Part shown: one piece after another, positions 5,728 through 14,245 of the stretch | How positions within the stretch are numbered: position 1 is the first letter of the stretch | How the letters are laid out: every line of letters begins with the position of its first letter | From: Rhizobiaceae bacterium | GTDB taxonomy: Bacteria; Pseudomonadota; Alphaproteobacteria; Rhizobiales; Rhizobiaceae | Reading direction: 5' to 3' | Assembly: GCA_028865845.1 (NCBI GenBank) | Contig: JAGWJK010000008.1 | Span: forward strand, 1-16,315 | Length of the DNA: 16,315 bases | The notes under the pieces: generated by a model | What the model was told of the DNA's origin: nothing | Seen by the model: the letters and a program-made list of their open reading frames with translations, nothing else | Databases searched by the model: none | Program-made: the position numbers and the translations under genes

Positions 5728-6908
5728 CCTCTGCTGCCCATGAAAAGCAGCCGTATCGCGGAAAGCACAACATAAAGCCCGAAGAAACCGGCAATCGCCC
5801 ACGCAAAACCACTGGGATTGGCGATATCCATCGCAGAACCGATCGCCGGAGGCCCGAGAACAGTGCCGATCGCATAGCAGAATACGAAGGCCGCGTTGGC
5901 TGCGACAAGGTCCGATCCCGTCAGGCGCGAGCCGAGATGGCTGAGGCCGACCGTATACATGCCGGACACGCAACCGCCCCAGAAGAGCAGGATGACCGCG
6001 AGAATCACCCAGTTCGAGGCAAGCGACGGCAAAAGCAGCGCGCCGAGCAGCCCGATGGCGGCCATTATGGACAGAAGCGGCCGCTTGTCGTGCCGGCGAT
6101 CGGCAAGCAGCCCCAGCGGGATCTGGAAGATGACGTTGCCGGTGCCCATGACGGTGAGCAGCAGTGCCGCCTGCGATTCGGTGAAGCCGAGGCGCGTGGC
6201 ATAGCTCGGAAACAGCGACAGGCCGCCGACGGTCACCGCGCCGAAGACGAAGACCGCCGCCGTCGCCGTCGGCACCAGGAAGACGTAGCGGATGAAGTGC
6301 AGCTCCGGCTTCTCGTCGACCGCGGGACTTTCGTTGCGCGCGATGAAGATCGGGATAGCGGCGGCCAGGATGATGCAGCATCCGATGATGAAGGGGAGGA
6401 GGCCTTCGCTGCCGACCAGAGAGAAGACCAGCGGGCCGGCGGCAAATCCGAGCGAAAAGACGGTGGAATAGATGCCGAGCACGAAACCACGCTTGGAGGG
6501 CGGCGACGCGGCATTGATCCAGAATTCGGAGAGGATGAACAGCGTGGTCGTCGCACCGTGGAAGACGAGGCGCAGAGGAAACCACAGCCAGACATTATTG
6601 GCATAGTAGAAGCCGACGGAGCTCAGCGCAGAAAGAACGACGGCACACAGCATGGTCGGCACGACGCCGAAACGATGGGCGAGCCTAGTGGTGACGACCG
6701 CGGCCAGCATGGCGGCGATCCCCATCATCGCCGTATTCAGGCCGATGAAGCTTGACGAGATGCCGCGTTTTTCCAGAATGATGCTGAGAAGCGGGAGACC
6801 GAGACCGATGGCGATGCCGACGGCGGAAACGGACGAAATGGCGGCAACGAGCGAAGGCCAATGAATTTCTTCGACATGGCCGGCCTTGCCGTTCGTCGGT
6901 TCTGACAT
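5724..6908 (-). CDS. MFS transporter (YcaD-like)
   Basis: A 394-residue inner-membrane secondary transporter with about 12 hydrophobic helices, substrate unknown. The loop after helix 2 (TTRLAHRFGVVPTM) and the loop after helix 8 (GLLADRRHDKRPLL) are degenerate and good copies of MFS motif A, showing the usual 6+6 duplication. The helix 4-5 region (LSEFWINAASPPSKRG, then GIYSTVFSLG) resembles the YcaD/YfkF group, which is uncharacterised. The ATG at 6908 is chosen because AAGGATC precedes it by about 5 nt. An upstream in-frame start at 6980 would add 24 non-hydrophobic residues and cross the inverted repeat at 6929-6949. That repeat sits in the leader and is the likeliest control site. Confidence 0.87.
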   Translation of the reverse strand: MSEPTNGKAGHVEEIHWPSLVAAISSVSAVGIAIGLGLPLLSIILEKRGISSSFIGLNTAMMGIAAMLAAVVTTRLAHRFGVVPTMLCAVVLSALSSVGFYYANNVWLWFPLRLVFHGATTTLFILSEFWINAASPPSKRGFVLGIYSTVFSLGFAAGPLVFSLVGSEGLLPFIIGCCIILAAAIPIFIARNESPAVDEKPELHFIRYVFLVPTATAAVFVFGAVTVGGLSLFPSYATRLGFTESQAALLLTVMGTGNVIFQIPLGLLADRRHDKRPLLSIMAAIGLLGALLLPSLASNWVILAVILLFWGGCVSGMYTVGLSHLGSRLTGSDLVAANAAFVFCYAIGTVLGPPAIGSAMDIANPSGFAWAIAGFFGLYVVLSAIRLLFMGSRG

Positions 6909-6928
6909 GAATTGATCCTTAAGGCATT

Positions 6929-6949
6929 TGGCGGACGAATCGTCCGCCA
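6929..6949. repeat. Perfect 10+1+10 bp inverted repeat in the MFS leader
   Basis: TGGCGGACGA (6929-6938) and TCGTCCGCCA (6940-6949) are exact reverse complements around a single A. The repeat ends 20 bp before the MFS start codon. It could be an operator for a dimeric regulator or, in RNA, an 8-bp hairpin next to the ribosome binding site. It is not followed by a U-run on either strand, so it is a poor terminator. Confidence 0.6.
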
Positions 6950-7089
6950 CGCAAGACACAGAAAGGCACGGCTCGGCCAAATCCAGGTGACGGGTCGGCT
7001 TTCATGGGATCGATCACACCCTCCAGAATGATCCTCGTGCGCCGCGCGTTCACGGGAGCGCGCGGAAATCGCCTTGGTCTCTTCAATCC

Positions 7090-7137
7090 GGAGCATCTGA
7101 TCCGATTTCGTGCTTTCCCCGGAAAACGGGATGCTCC
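7090..7137. repeat. Palindromic intergenic element
   Basis: GGAGCATC (7090-7097) and GATGCTCC (7130-7137) are perfect inverted arms flanking a 32-bp interior. The interior has partial internal complementarity (CCG/CGG, TTTC/GGAAA) and a GGAAAACGGGAT motif. The layout resembles the short mosaic palindromes scattered through rhizobial spacers. Only one copy is in this window, so repeat status is inferred from resemblance. Confidence 0.45.
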
Positions 7138-7316
7138 AGCAACGCCCGGCATGTTCAGACAAGAATTGTCGCCGATGTCAAGTCGTTGGAGATCAAGCAA
7201 TTCCCGCAAATGACGAATATGCGGCGGATCGCCACTGATAGGGCCTGAAAAGAGCAGCGACGCACACACGGTCACCCCGGCCGACGAGACCGGCGATGGC
7301 AGTTCGAAAAGGGTGT

Positions 7317-7769
7317 TCACTTCCGGCTGTTCCCCTGATCCCACTCTTCCGGGCTGTCGTCATGGCCGCCGAAGCCATGCATTCGAAGCGCCCATTGCAG
7401 GCCGATGACGCCGCCCTTGATCGGCTGGATCACCGCAAGCGCGGTGATGACCGTGATCGGGCCCCAGATCGCCATGTGCGCCCAGACCGGCAGATGATAA
7501 GCCATGTCCGTCAGCATGTAGCCACCGACCACGACATGGCCGAGGACGAGGATCACCAGATAGGGTGGCAGGTCGTCCGAGCGCTGATGGAATATTTCCT
7601 CGCCGCAGACGGCACAGGTATCGACCGGCTTGAGGAAGGCACGGAAGAGTTTGCCGGTGCCGCAATGCGGGCAGCGATTGAGCATGCCGCGAACGATGGA
7701 TCGTCCCAGTGGACGTTCGGCCTCGTCGGGGCCACCGTAACGGACGGGATTGGACTGGCTGCTCGTCAT
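7317..7769 (-). CDS. DUF983 zinc-ribbon membrane protein
   Basis: A 150-residue protein of unknown function. After a polar N terminus it has the DUF983 signature CPHCGTGKLFRAFLK and CAVCGEE (C33, C36, C52, C55), a likely zinc ribbon. Two membrane helices follow, at about 71-93 and 97-120, and a short acidic tail. The family is widespread in alphaproteobacteria and has no firm role that I know. The ATG at 7769 has AGGAA upstream. It starts 33 bp after the rnr stop on the same strand, so it is probably the last gene of topA-rnr-DUF983. Confidence 0.88.
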   Translation of the reverse strand: MTSSQSNPVRYGGPDEAERPLGRSIVRGMLNRCPHCGTGKLFRAFLKPVDTCAVCGEEIFHQRSDDLPPYLVILVLGHVVVGGYMLTDMAYHLPVWAHMAIWGPITVITALAVIQPIKGGVIGLQWALRMHGFGGHDDSPEEWDQGNSRK

Positions 7770-7802
7770 GAATGTTTCCTTCCTGCCGGCGGCCGTCGTT
7801 TC

Positions 7803-10181
7803 TTATCTGCGCCCGCGCGGTGGTCTTGTCCCGGCCTTCTTGCGGACCGGGCTTTTATCGCGGCGCGTTGCCTTGTGGAAGGAACGCACCGCCGTCGGCA
7901 TGTCGCGGCCCTCGCTCAGCATCTCGAAGCGCAAGGCGCCCGCGAGCGGGATTGCTTCCGCCAGCCGCACCGTCACGCTGTCGCCGAGGCGATAACCGAG
8001 TCCCGTCCGTTCACCCGTCAGCGCCTGATGCGCCTCGTCATAGATGAAATAGTCGGAGCCGAGCGTAGATATAGGGATGAAACCGTCGGCGCCATAGTCC
8101 GGCAGAGTGACAAAAAGTCCCGACTTGGTGACACCGCCGACACGGGCTTCGAATTCCTCGCCGACGCGGCCGGCGAGATGATGTGCGATCAGCCGGTCGA
8201 CCGTCTCACGCTCGGCCGCCATCGCCCGGCGCTCGAAAGTGGAGATTTCGGCGGCGATATCATCGAGCGCAGCCTCTTCGTCCGGCGTGATGCCGCCTTC
8301 GCCGAAGCCAAGGGAGCCGACGAGGGCGCGATGCACGATCAGATCGGCGTAACGGCGGATCGGAGAGGTGAAATGCGCGTATTTCATCAGGTTCAAGCCG
8401 AAGTGCCCGATATTGTCGGGACTGTAGATCGCCTGGCTCTGCGAGCGCAGCACCATTTCGTTGACCATGGTCTGGTGCGCAGTGCCCTCTGCCTTGGCGA
8501 GAATGCCGTTGAAGCTGTTGGCGCGTACATTGCCACCCTTGGCAAGCGAAATGCCGAGCGTTGCCAGGAATTCGCGCAACACCTCCTGCTTGGCAAGCGT
8601 CGGGCCGTCGTGGATGCGGTAGATCAGCGCCTGCTTCTTTTTTTCCAGCGTTTCGGCGGCGGCCACGTTCGCCTGGATCATCATTTCCTCGATGAGCTTA
8701 TGGGCATCGAGGCGAGCCGGCACGAAGACGCGGTCAACGGCGCCGTCGGGCTTCAGCAGGATCTTGCGCTCGGGCATATCCAGCTCCAGCGGCTGACGCC
8801 GGTCGCGGCCAAGCTTCATCACCTCGTAGGCGTGCCACAGCGGCCTGAGGATCGGTTCCAGCAGCGGTCCGGTCTTGTCGTCGGGATTGCCGTCGACGGC
8901 GGCCTGAGCCTGCTGGTAGGAGAGCTTTGCCGCACTCCGCATCATGATGCGATGGAATGTGTGGCCCGCCTTGCGGCCTTCCTTAGAGAAGATCATCCGC
9001 ACTGCAAGCGCCGGGCGATCGACGCCTTCCTTGAGCGAGCAGAGGTCGTTGGAAATGCGCTCCGGCAGCATCGGCACGACGCGATCGGGAAAGTAGACGG
9101 AATTGCCGCGCTTCAACGCCTCGCGGTCGAGCGCCGAGCCGGGGCGGACATACCAGGAGACATCGGCAATGGCGACGGTGACGATGATCCCGTTGGGATT
9201 GTCGGGCGAGGGGTCCATTTCCGCATAGACCGCGTCGTCATGATCCTTGGCATCGGCCGGATCGATGGTGATCAGCGGCAAGCCGCGCCAATCCTCGCGG
9301 TGCGACATGGTCGCAGCCTTTGCCGCATCGGCTTCGGCGATCGCCGCTGCCGGAAAGACGTGCGGGATGCCATGGGCATGGATCGCGATCATCGAGATCG
9401 CCTTCTCGGAAGCCACCGAGCCGACAACCGACAGAACCCTGGCGCGCTGCAGGCCGAAGCGGCCCAGGCGCGCGATCTCGACTTCGATGAGATCGCCGTC
9501 TTTCGCGTCGCCCGTATAATCGGGATCGATCACCATTTCTTCGCCGCGCCGCTCGATCGGCATCAGCCGCCCGCCGCCGCCCGGCGTCTCGCGAAACACG
9601 CCCATGGTGGCGCCCTGACGCTTGTCGATGACCTTGATGATGCGCGCGGTGTAGGCGGGGCCGCCGTGATCGACGGCGGGGAAGATCTTGGCGAGAATGC
9701 GGTCGCCCATGCCGGCGACGGGAGCCTTGCCCTTGCCGTTGCGGCCGGCCGGCGACGACGACTGCTTGATCAGCACAGCCGGCGCTGCGCCGTTGTCTTC
9801 CGGCCATTCGGTCGGTCGGCCGATCAGCATGCCATCCTTGTCACGGGTGGTAATATCGAGAACGGCGATCGGCGGCAGCGCGCCGGGGCGGATGAGCGAT
9901 TTGCGGCTCTTCTGCACCATCCCGTCTTCTTCTAGCTCGCGCAGCAGGTTCTTCAGCTCGACGCGGCTCTCGCCCTTCAGCCCAAAGGCCTTGGCAAGCT
10001 CGCGCTTCGAAGCCTGCTGCGGGTGATCGGCGATGAAACGCAGGATGACCTCCCGCGGCGGCAAGGTGCCGTGGACGATCGCCATCATCGGCTCGGCCTC
10101 GTCGTGCCCCTTGGCGGCACGGCCGGGCTTGCCGGAACGCCGTTCCGACGATGGTATCCTGCCGCGCGGTTCTCTGCTCAC
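7803..10181 (-). CDS. rnr: Ribonuclease R (3'-to-5' exoribonuclease)
   Basis: Degrades structured RNA from the 3' end in mRNA decay and RNA quality control. The 792-residue protein has an N-terminal winged-helix-like region (about 45-90, ILRFIADHPQQ to EEDGMVQ). Cold-shock/OB segments come next, then the RNB catalytic domain with TIDPADAKDHDDAV. Its acidic cluster D307, D313, D315 and D316 binds the metals. An S1 domain follows at about 672-755 (FEARVGGVTKSGLFV), then a basic tail. The start chosen is GTG at 10181, which overlaps the topA stop as GTGA and gives an N terminus VSREPRGRIPSS. The ATGs at residues 32-33 are alternatives that still keep the winged helix. No frame break was seen. 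Confidence 0.94.
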   Translation of the reverse strand: MSREPRGRIPSSERRSGKPGRAAKGHDEAEPMMAIVHGTLPPREVILRFIADHPQQASKRELAKAFGLKGESRVELKNLLRELEEDGMVQKSRKSLIRPGALPPIAVLDITTRDKDGMLIGRPTEWPEDNGAAPAVLIKQSSSPAGRNGKGKAPVAGMGDRILAKIFPAVDHGGPAYTARIIKVIDKRQGATMGVFRETPGGGGRLMPIERRGEEMVIDPDYTGDAKDGDLIEVEIARLGRFGLQRARVLSVVGSVASEKAISMIAIHAHGIPHVFPAAAIAEADAAKAATMSHREDWRGLPLITIDPADAKDHDDAVYAEMDPSPDNPNGIIVTVAIADVSWYVRPGSALDREALKRGNSVYFPDRVVPMLPERISNDLCSLKEGVDRPALAVRMIFSKEGRKAGHTFHRIMMRSAAKLSYQQAQAAVDGNPDDKTGPLLEPILRPLWHAYEVMKLGRDRRQPLELDMPERKILLKPDGAVDRVFVPARLDAHKLIEEMMIQANVAAAETLEKKKQALIYRIHDGPTLAKQEVLREFLATLGISLAKGGNVRANSFNGILAKAEGTAHQTMVNEMVLRSQSQAIYSPDNIGHFGLNLMKYAHFTSPIRRYADLIVHRALVGSLGFGEGGITPDEEAALDDIAAEISTFERRAMAAERETVDRLIAHHLAGRVGEEFEARVGGVTKSGLFVTLPDYGADGFIPISTLGSDYFIYDEAHQALTGERTGLGYRLGDSVTVRLAEAIPLAGALRFEMLSEGRDMPTAVRSFHKATRRDKSPVRKKAGTRPPRGRR

Positions 10182-12850
10182 TCTTCGCTCTTCTTCTTTG
10201 CTGTCGTCTTGGCCGCCGGCTTCTTGGCTGCAGCCTTCGGCTTGGCGGTCGTCTTGGTCGCCTTCGCGCCTGCCGCTGCGGTCTTTGCCTTGGCGGGCGC
10301 TGCCTTCTTGGTCGTGGCGCCGCCCTTGCCGGCCTTGGCTGCGATCAGCGCCAGGGCTTCTTCGACGGTGATTGCCTGCGGGTCGGTGCCCTTCGGCAAG
10401 GTAGCGTTGACCTTGCCCCAATTAACGTAAGGCCCGTATTTCCCATCGCGAACCGTAATCGCGCCGCCGTCGGGATGTTGCCCGAGATCCTTCAGCGCTG
10501 CCGGCGTGCCGCCGCGGGCGCCGCCACCAGCCTTGCTCTGCTTTTCGGCAAGCACGGTCACGGCGCGGTTCAGACCGACGGTAAAGACGTCCTCGACGCT
10601 TTCGAGATTGGCGTAGGTGCCGTCATGAAGCAGGAATGGTCCATAACGGCCGATGCCGGACGAGATCATCTTGCCGCTTTCGGGATGTTTGCCGATGTCG
10701 CGCGGCAACGAGATCAGCGCCAGCGCCTTCTCGTAGTCGATATCATCAGGTTTCCAGCCCTTCGGCAGCGAAGCGCGCTTGGCTTCCTTGCCGTCGCCGC
10801 GCTGGATATAGGGTCCGAAACGGCCCGAGCGCAACGTCAGCTCCTCGTTGGTCACCGGATCGGTGCCGAGGGCCTTCGGCTCGTTGAGGGCCGCTGCTTC
10901 CGCTTCCGCACCGTTTTCCGAAGAAAGCTGGCGCGTGTAGTTGCAGTCCGGATAGTTGGAGCAGCCGACGAAGGCGCCGTATTTGCCGAGCTTCAGCGAC
11001 AGGTTGCCTGTGCCGCAAACCTGGCAGATGCGCGGATCGCTGCCGTCTTCGCGCTTGGGGAAGACCAGCGGGGCGAGCGCGTCGTTCAGCGCGTCGAGCA
11101 CATTGGTGACGCGCAGCTCCTTCGTATCCTCGATCTGGGCGAAGAAATCGCGCCAAAAGTCGCGCAGCACGTCTTTCCAGTTCAGTTCGCCCGCGGAGAT
11201 GCGGTCGAGCTTTTCCTCGAGATCCGCAGTGAAATCGTATTCGACGTATTTCGTGAAGAAGCTTTCGAGGAAAGCGGTAACCAGCCGGCCTTTGGCCTGC
11301 GGCACCAGCTTGCGCTTGTCGATCGTCACATAGTCGCGATCGCGCAGCGTCGCGAGCGTCGCCGCATAAGTGGACGGCCGGCCGATGCCGAGTTCTTCCA
11401 TCTTCTTGATCAGCGATGCTTCCGAATAGCGCGGCGGCGGTTCGGTGAAATGCTGAGTCGAATTGATCTTCTGCTTGGCGAGGTTCTCGCGGGCATTGAT
11501 CTCCGGCAGACGGCCATCCTCGTCGTCGGCATCGTCGCTCTGCTCGCCATCTTCCTTCTGATCGGTATAGGCAGCAATGAAGCCGTCGAAACGGATCACC
11601 GAGCCGACGGCACGCAATCCGGCCTTCTCGCCGTTTTTGTCGGCAAGAATCTCGACGGTGGTGCGCTCGATTTCAGCCGAAGCCATCTGGCTGGCAATGC
11701 CGCGCTTCCAGATCAGGTCGTAAAGGCGCAACTGATCCGCATCGAGGAATTTGCGGACGCGGTCGGGTGTCCGGTCGAAATCGGTCGGGCGGATCGCTTC
11801 GTGCGCTTCCTGGGCGTTCTTCGCCTTGGTGGAATAGAAGCGGGCCTTTTCCGGCAGGTAGCGATTGCCGAACTGATCGGCGATGGCGCGACGCGATGCA
11901 TCGATCGCTTCCGGCGCCATCTGCACGCCGTCGGTACGCATGTAGGTGATGAGACCAACGGTTTCGCCGCCGATGTCGACGCCTTCATAAAGCTTCTGCG
12001 CTACCTGCATCGTGCGCGAGGCCGAGAAGCCGAGCTTGGAGGAGGCGGCCTGCTGCAGGGTTGACGTGGTAAACGGCGGGCTCGGATTGCGCTTGACCGG
12101 CTTTGCCTCGACGCTGTCGACGACGTAGGCCGCGCCTTCCAGCAACGCCTTCAGCTTGGCTGCTTCCTCGCCATTGGCGATCGAGCGCGGCTGCAGGCGC
12201 TTGCCGTTGGCGGCGACAAGCCGGGCTTCGAATTCGTCACCGCGCGGCGTCTTCAGAATGGCTGAAAGATTCCAGTATTCTTCGGAGATGAAACGTTCGA
12301 TCTCCGACTCGCGATCGCAAACGAGGCGAAGTGCCACCGATTGCACGCGGCCGGCCGAACGGGCGCCGGGCAGCTTGCGCCACAGCACCGGCGACAGATT
12401 GAAGCCGACCAGATAGTCGAGTGCGCGGCGGGCGAGATAGGCGTCGACCAGCGGCACGTCGATGTCGCGCGGATCGGCCATCGCGTCGAGCACGGCCTTC
12501 TTGGTGATGGCGTTGAAGACGACGCGCTTGACGGGCTTGCCGTTGATGACGCGCTTCTTGTTGAGCAGATCGAGCACATGCCAGGAAATGGCTTCACCTT
12601 CGCGATCCGGGTCGGTCGCAAGAAAGAGGCTGTCGGAGGATTTCACCGCGTCGGCGATATCCTTCATCCGCTTCTGGGAAGCGCCGTCCACTTCCCAAAG
12701 CATTTCGAAGTCCTGATCGGGAAGTACCGAGCCGTCCTTGGCAGGTAGGTCGCGCACGTGGCCGAAGGAGGCAAGAACCTTATATCCGGGTCCCAGATAC
12801 TTGTTGATCGTCTTGGCCTTGGCAGGCGATTCCACCACTACAACGTTCAT
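10178..12850 (-). CDS. topA: DNA topoisomerase I (type IA)
   Basis: Relaxes negative supercoils by passing one strand through a transient break. The 890-residue protein starts with the Toprim domain: VVESPAKAKTI (E7), then DPDREGEAISWH with D80, D82 and E84. The catalytic tyrosine is Y303 in GLITYMRTD. One four-cysteine zinc finger (CQVCGTGN ... CSNYPDC) lies at about 605-635, fewer than the three of E. coli. Several C-terminal topoisomerase repeats follow (SGRFGPYIQ, IGRYGPFLL, DGKYGPYVN), and a Lys/Ala-rich tail ends in KKKSEE. An acidic insert (DDADDEDG) lies between the catalytic blocks. ATG at 12850 gives the family N terminus MNVVVVES; the adjacent ATG at 12853 is equally possible. The stop overlaps the rnr start. 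Confidence 0.96.
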   Translation of the reverse strand: MNVVVVESPAKAKTINKYLGPGYKVLASFGHVRDLPAKDGSVLPDQDFEMLWEVDGASQKRMKDIADAVKSSDSLFLATDPDREGEAISWHVLDLLNKKRVINGKPVKRVVFNAITKKAVLDAMADPRDIDVPLVDAYLARRALDYLVGFNLSPVLWRKLPGARSAGRVQSVALRLVCDRESEIERFISEEYWNLSAILKTPRGDEFEARLVAANGKRLQPRSIANGEEAAKLKALLEGAAYVVDSVEAKPVKRNPSPPFTTSTLQQAASSKLGFSASRTMQVAQKLYEGVDIGGETVGLITYMRTDGVQMAPEAIDASRRAIADQFGNRYLPEKARFYSTKAKNAQEAHEAIRPTDFDRTPDRVRKFLDADQLRLYDLIWKRGIASQMASAEIERTTVEILADKNGEKAGLRAVGSVIRFDGFIAAYTDQKEDGEQSDDADDEDGRLPEINARENLAKQKINSTQHFTEPPPRYSEASLIKKMEELGIGRPSTYAATLATLRDRDYVTIDKRKLVPQAKGRLVTAFLESFFTKYVEYDFTADLEEKLDRISAGELNWKDVLRDFWRDFFAQIEDTKELRVTNVLDALNDALAPLVFPKREDGSDPRICQVCGTGNLSLKLGKYGAFVGCSNYPDCNYTRQLSSENGAEAEAAALNEPKALGTDPVTNEELTLRSGRFGPYIQRGDGKEAKRASLPKGWKPDDIDYEKALALISLPRDIGKHPESGKMISSGIGRYGPFLLHDGTYANLESVEDVFTVGLNRAVTVLAEKQSKAGGGARGGTPAALKDLGQHPDGGAITVRDGKYGPYVNWGKVNATLPKGTDPQAITVEEALALIAAKAGKGGATTKKAAPAKAKTAAAGAKATKTTAKPKAAAKKPAAKTTAKKKSEE

Positions 12851-12872
12851 CATAATTCTCTGAATACGAGGT

Positions 12873-12891
12873 CGCGCCGAAAAAGGGCGCG
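12873..12891 (-). other. Small hairpin in the topA 5' leader
   Basis: CGCGCC and GGCGCG pair perfectly with a 7-nt AT-rich loop, ending 22 bp before the topA ATG. No U-run follows in the minus direction. The rest of the 243-bp dprA-topA spacer holds a consensus -35 (TTGACA, minus strand 12968-12963) but only a poor -10 (CGGATT). Confidence 0.35.
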
Positions 12892-13093
12892 GGAGAGACA
12901 GAAGTTTTTTGGCTCCCCGGCCTTCCGACATGGACAGGGAATCCGCTGCGGTCAAGAGGAGATGTCAATTTTTGCCCCTGGGGCGGCCATGCAATTCGGG
13001 CAGGATGGCATCCATGCTACAATGCTTAACAAAGCGTTGCCGGCTTTCGGGGGTGTCGGTACGGTGCTCATATCGGGTCGGTCATTGCCGCTG

Positions 13094-14245
13094 TCAATCC
13101 AGCATCGAGATCGACACCAATCCGCCGGGGTGCCGATGCAGCCGGCCAGCGAGGTCGAGTTCGAGCAATACGGAGTGGACCGCCGAGACGGAAAAGCCGG
13201 TATGGCGGATGATATCGTCGATCTCGACCGGGGTCGGTCCGAGCGCATCGACGATCCGTCCGCGGTAGCTGTCGTCCGGCGGCAGCGATATCGGCCTGCC
13301 GCTCCTCTCGACCGGCGGCTCGGCGAGATGCGCGCGGAAAAGATCGGGCTCGGCCAACGGCCGTAGGGCTTCGACGACGTCATCGGGGTGCGTCACGATC
13401 ATCGCGCCGTCCTTCAGCAGGCCGTTGGTGCCCTCGCAGCGCGGGTCGAGCGGCGAACCCGGAACGGCAAACACCAGGCGGCCGAATTCGCCGGCAAGGC
13501 GGGCTGTGATCAACGAGCCCGAGCGCGTGGCCGCTTCCACCACGACCATACCGAGCGAGACGCCCGATATCAGCCGATTGCGCCTCGGAAAATCGCGCGC
13601 CCGGGGCTCCCAGCCAAACGGCATTTCGCTGATGGCAAGGCCGTTACCGCTCCATATTTCCTCGAGAAGTCCGATATTTTCCGGCGGATAAGGCTGGTCG
13701 AGGCCACCGGCCATGGCGGCAATCGTGCCGGTTTCGAGGCTGGCACGATGGGCGGCGGTATCGATGCCGCGTGCAAGACCGGAGATGACCGCATAGCCGG
13801 CCCTGCCGCAGGCCTGGGCGATCATGGCGGTGAATTTGGCGCCACTGATGGAGGCATTGCGCGAGCCGACGATGCCGATCGCCGGCCGTGTCGCCGTCGC
13901 CAGGTTTCCCTTGACGGCAAGGAGCGGCGGCGCCCCGTCGATCTCGCGCAAGGCTTGCGGATAGTCCGGTTCACCGATGCCGATGAAACGCGCTCCGAAT
14001 CGATGCACCGCTTCCAGCTCTCGCAACGCGTCCTGCTCGCTGGCGATGCGGATGACCCGTGTCGACCCGCCACGCTGCGAGAGCTCCGGCAGCATGGCGA
14101 GCGCGGTTTCGGCCGAACCATAATGATTGATGAGGTCGCGAAAGGTGGTGGGGCCGACATTGTCGGAGCGAATGAGCCTCAGCCAGGCTATTCTTTGTTT
14201 TTCCGTCAGCGCAATTCCCGTTCGTCCTGCGCTGCCAGCCACCAT
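13094..14245 (-). CDS. dprA: DNA processing protein DprA (Smf)
   Basis: Loads RecA onto incoming single-stranded DNA in transforming bacteria; in many non-competent bacteria its role is less clear. Length 383 residues. After an N-terminal helical segment (TEKQRIAWLRLIRSDNVGPTT), the Rossmann-like DprA domain spans about 120-330. Its hallmarks are GIVGSRNAS, SGLARGIDTAAH, then FPRRNRLISG and EAATRSGSLITARLAGEFGR. A C-terminal winged helix (IDDIIRHTGFSVSAVHSVLLELDLAGRL) follows, as in rhizobial homologues. The ATG at 14245 shares a base with the plsY stop (TAATG), with GAAGGGG just upstream, indicating coupling. Upstream in-frame starts would lie inside plsY. Confidence 0.94.
   Translation of the reverse strand: MVAGSAGRTGIALTEKQRIAWLRLIRSDNVGPTTFRDLINHYGSAETALAMLPELSQRGGSTRVIRIASEQDALRELEAVHRFGARFIGIGEPDYPQALREIDGAPPLLAVKGNLATATRPAIGIVGSRNASISGAKFTAMIAQACGRAGYAVISGLARGIDTAAHRASLETGTIAAMAGGLDQPYPPENIGLLEEIWSGNGLAISEMPFGWEPRARDFPRRNRLISGVSLGMVVVEAATRSGSLITARLAGEFGRLVFAVPGSPLDPRCEGTNGLLKDGAMIVTHPDDVVEALRPLAEPDLFRAHLAEPPVERSGRPISLPPDDSYRGRIVDALGPTPVEIDDIIRHTGFSVSAVHSVLLELDLAGRLHRHPGGLVSISMLD

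Larger units (their letters stand above)
6909..7316. other. Spacer between the DUF983 gene and the MFS gene
   Basis: About 400 bp without a supportable gene. It contains the MFS leader with a perfect inverted repeat (6929-6949), a GC-rich hairpin CCGCGCG/CGCGCGG (7042-7048/7059-7065) without a U-tract, and a palindromic repeat-like element (7090-7137). No clear terminator for the DUF983 operon is visible. Open frames here are GC-driven and lack ribosome binding sites. Confidence 0.55.

Noticed and set aside
5670..6755. Open frame of 361 codons on the plus strand
   Set aside because: Antisense to the MFS transporter. Extremely charged composition without domain signals.
7042..7065. CCGCGCG/CGCGCGG hairpin as a terminator
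   Set aside because: No U-run on either strand, and GC-only stems are common in this genome.
7004..7213. 69-codon plus-strand frame in the DUF983-MFS spacer
   Set aside because: No ribosome binding site. It crosses a palindromic element and has an arginine-rich composition typical of noncoding GC-rich DNA.
7296..9935. Open frame of 879 codons on the plus strand
   Set aside because: It lies opposite rnr and DUF983, which have full domain motifs. The translation is low complexity (Arg/Asp/Ala/His-rich), typical of the antisense of GC-rich genes.
10151..12064. Open frame of 637 codons on the plus strand
   Set aside because: Antisense to topA, whose catalytic residues are intact. No recognisable domain.
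12952..13071. 39-residue frame on the minus strand between dprA and topA with a CPNC motif
   Set aside because: No ribosome binding site and no family resemblance. It is more likely leader sequence of topA.
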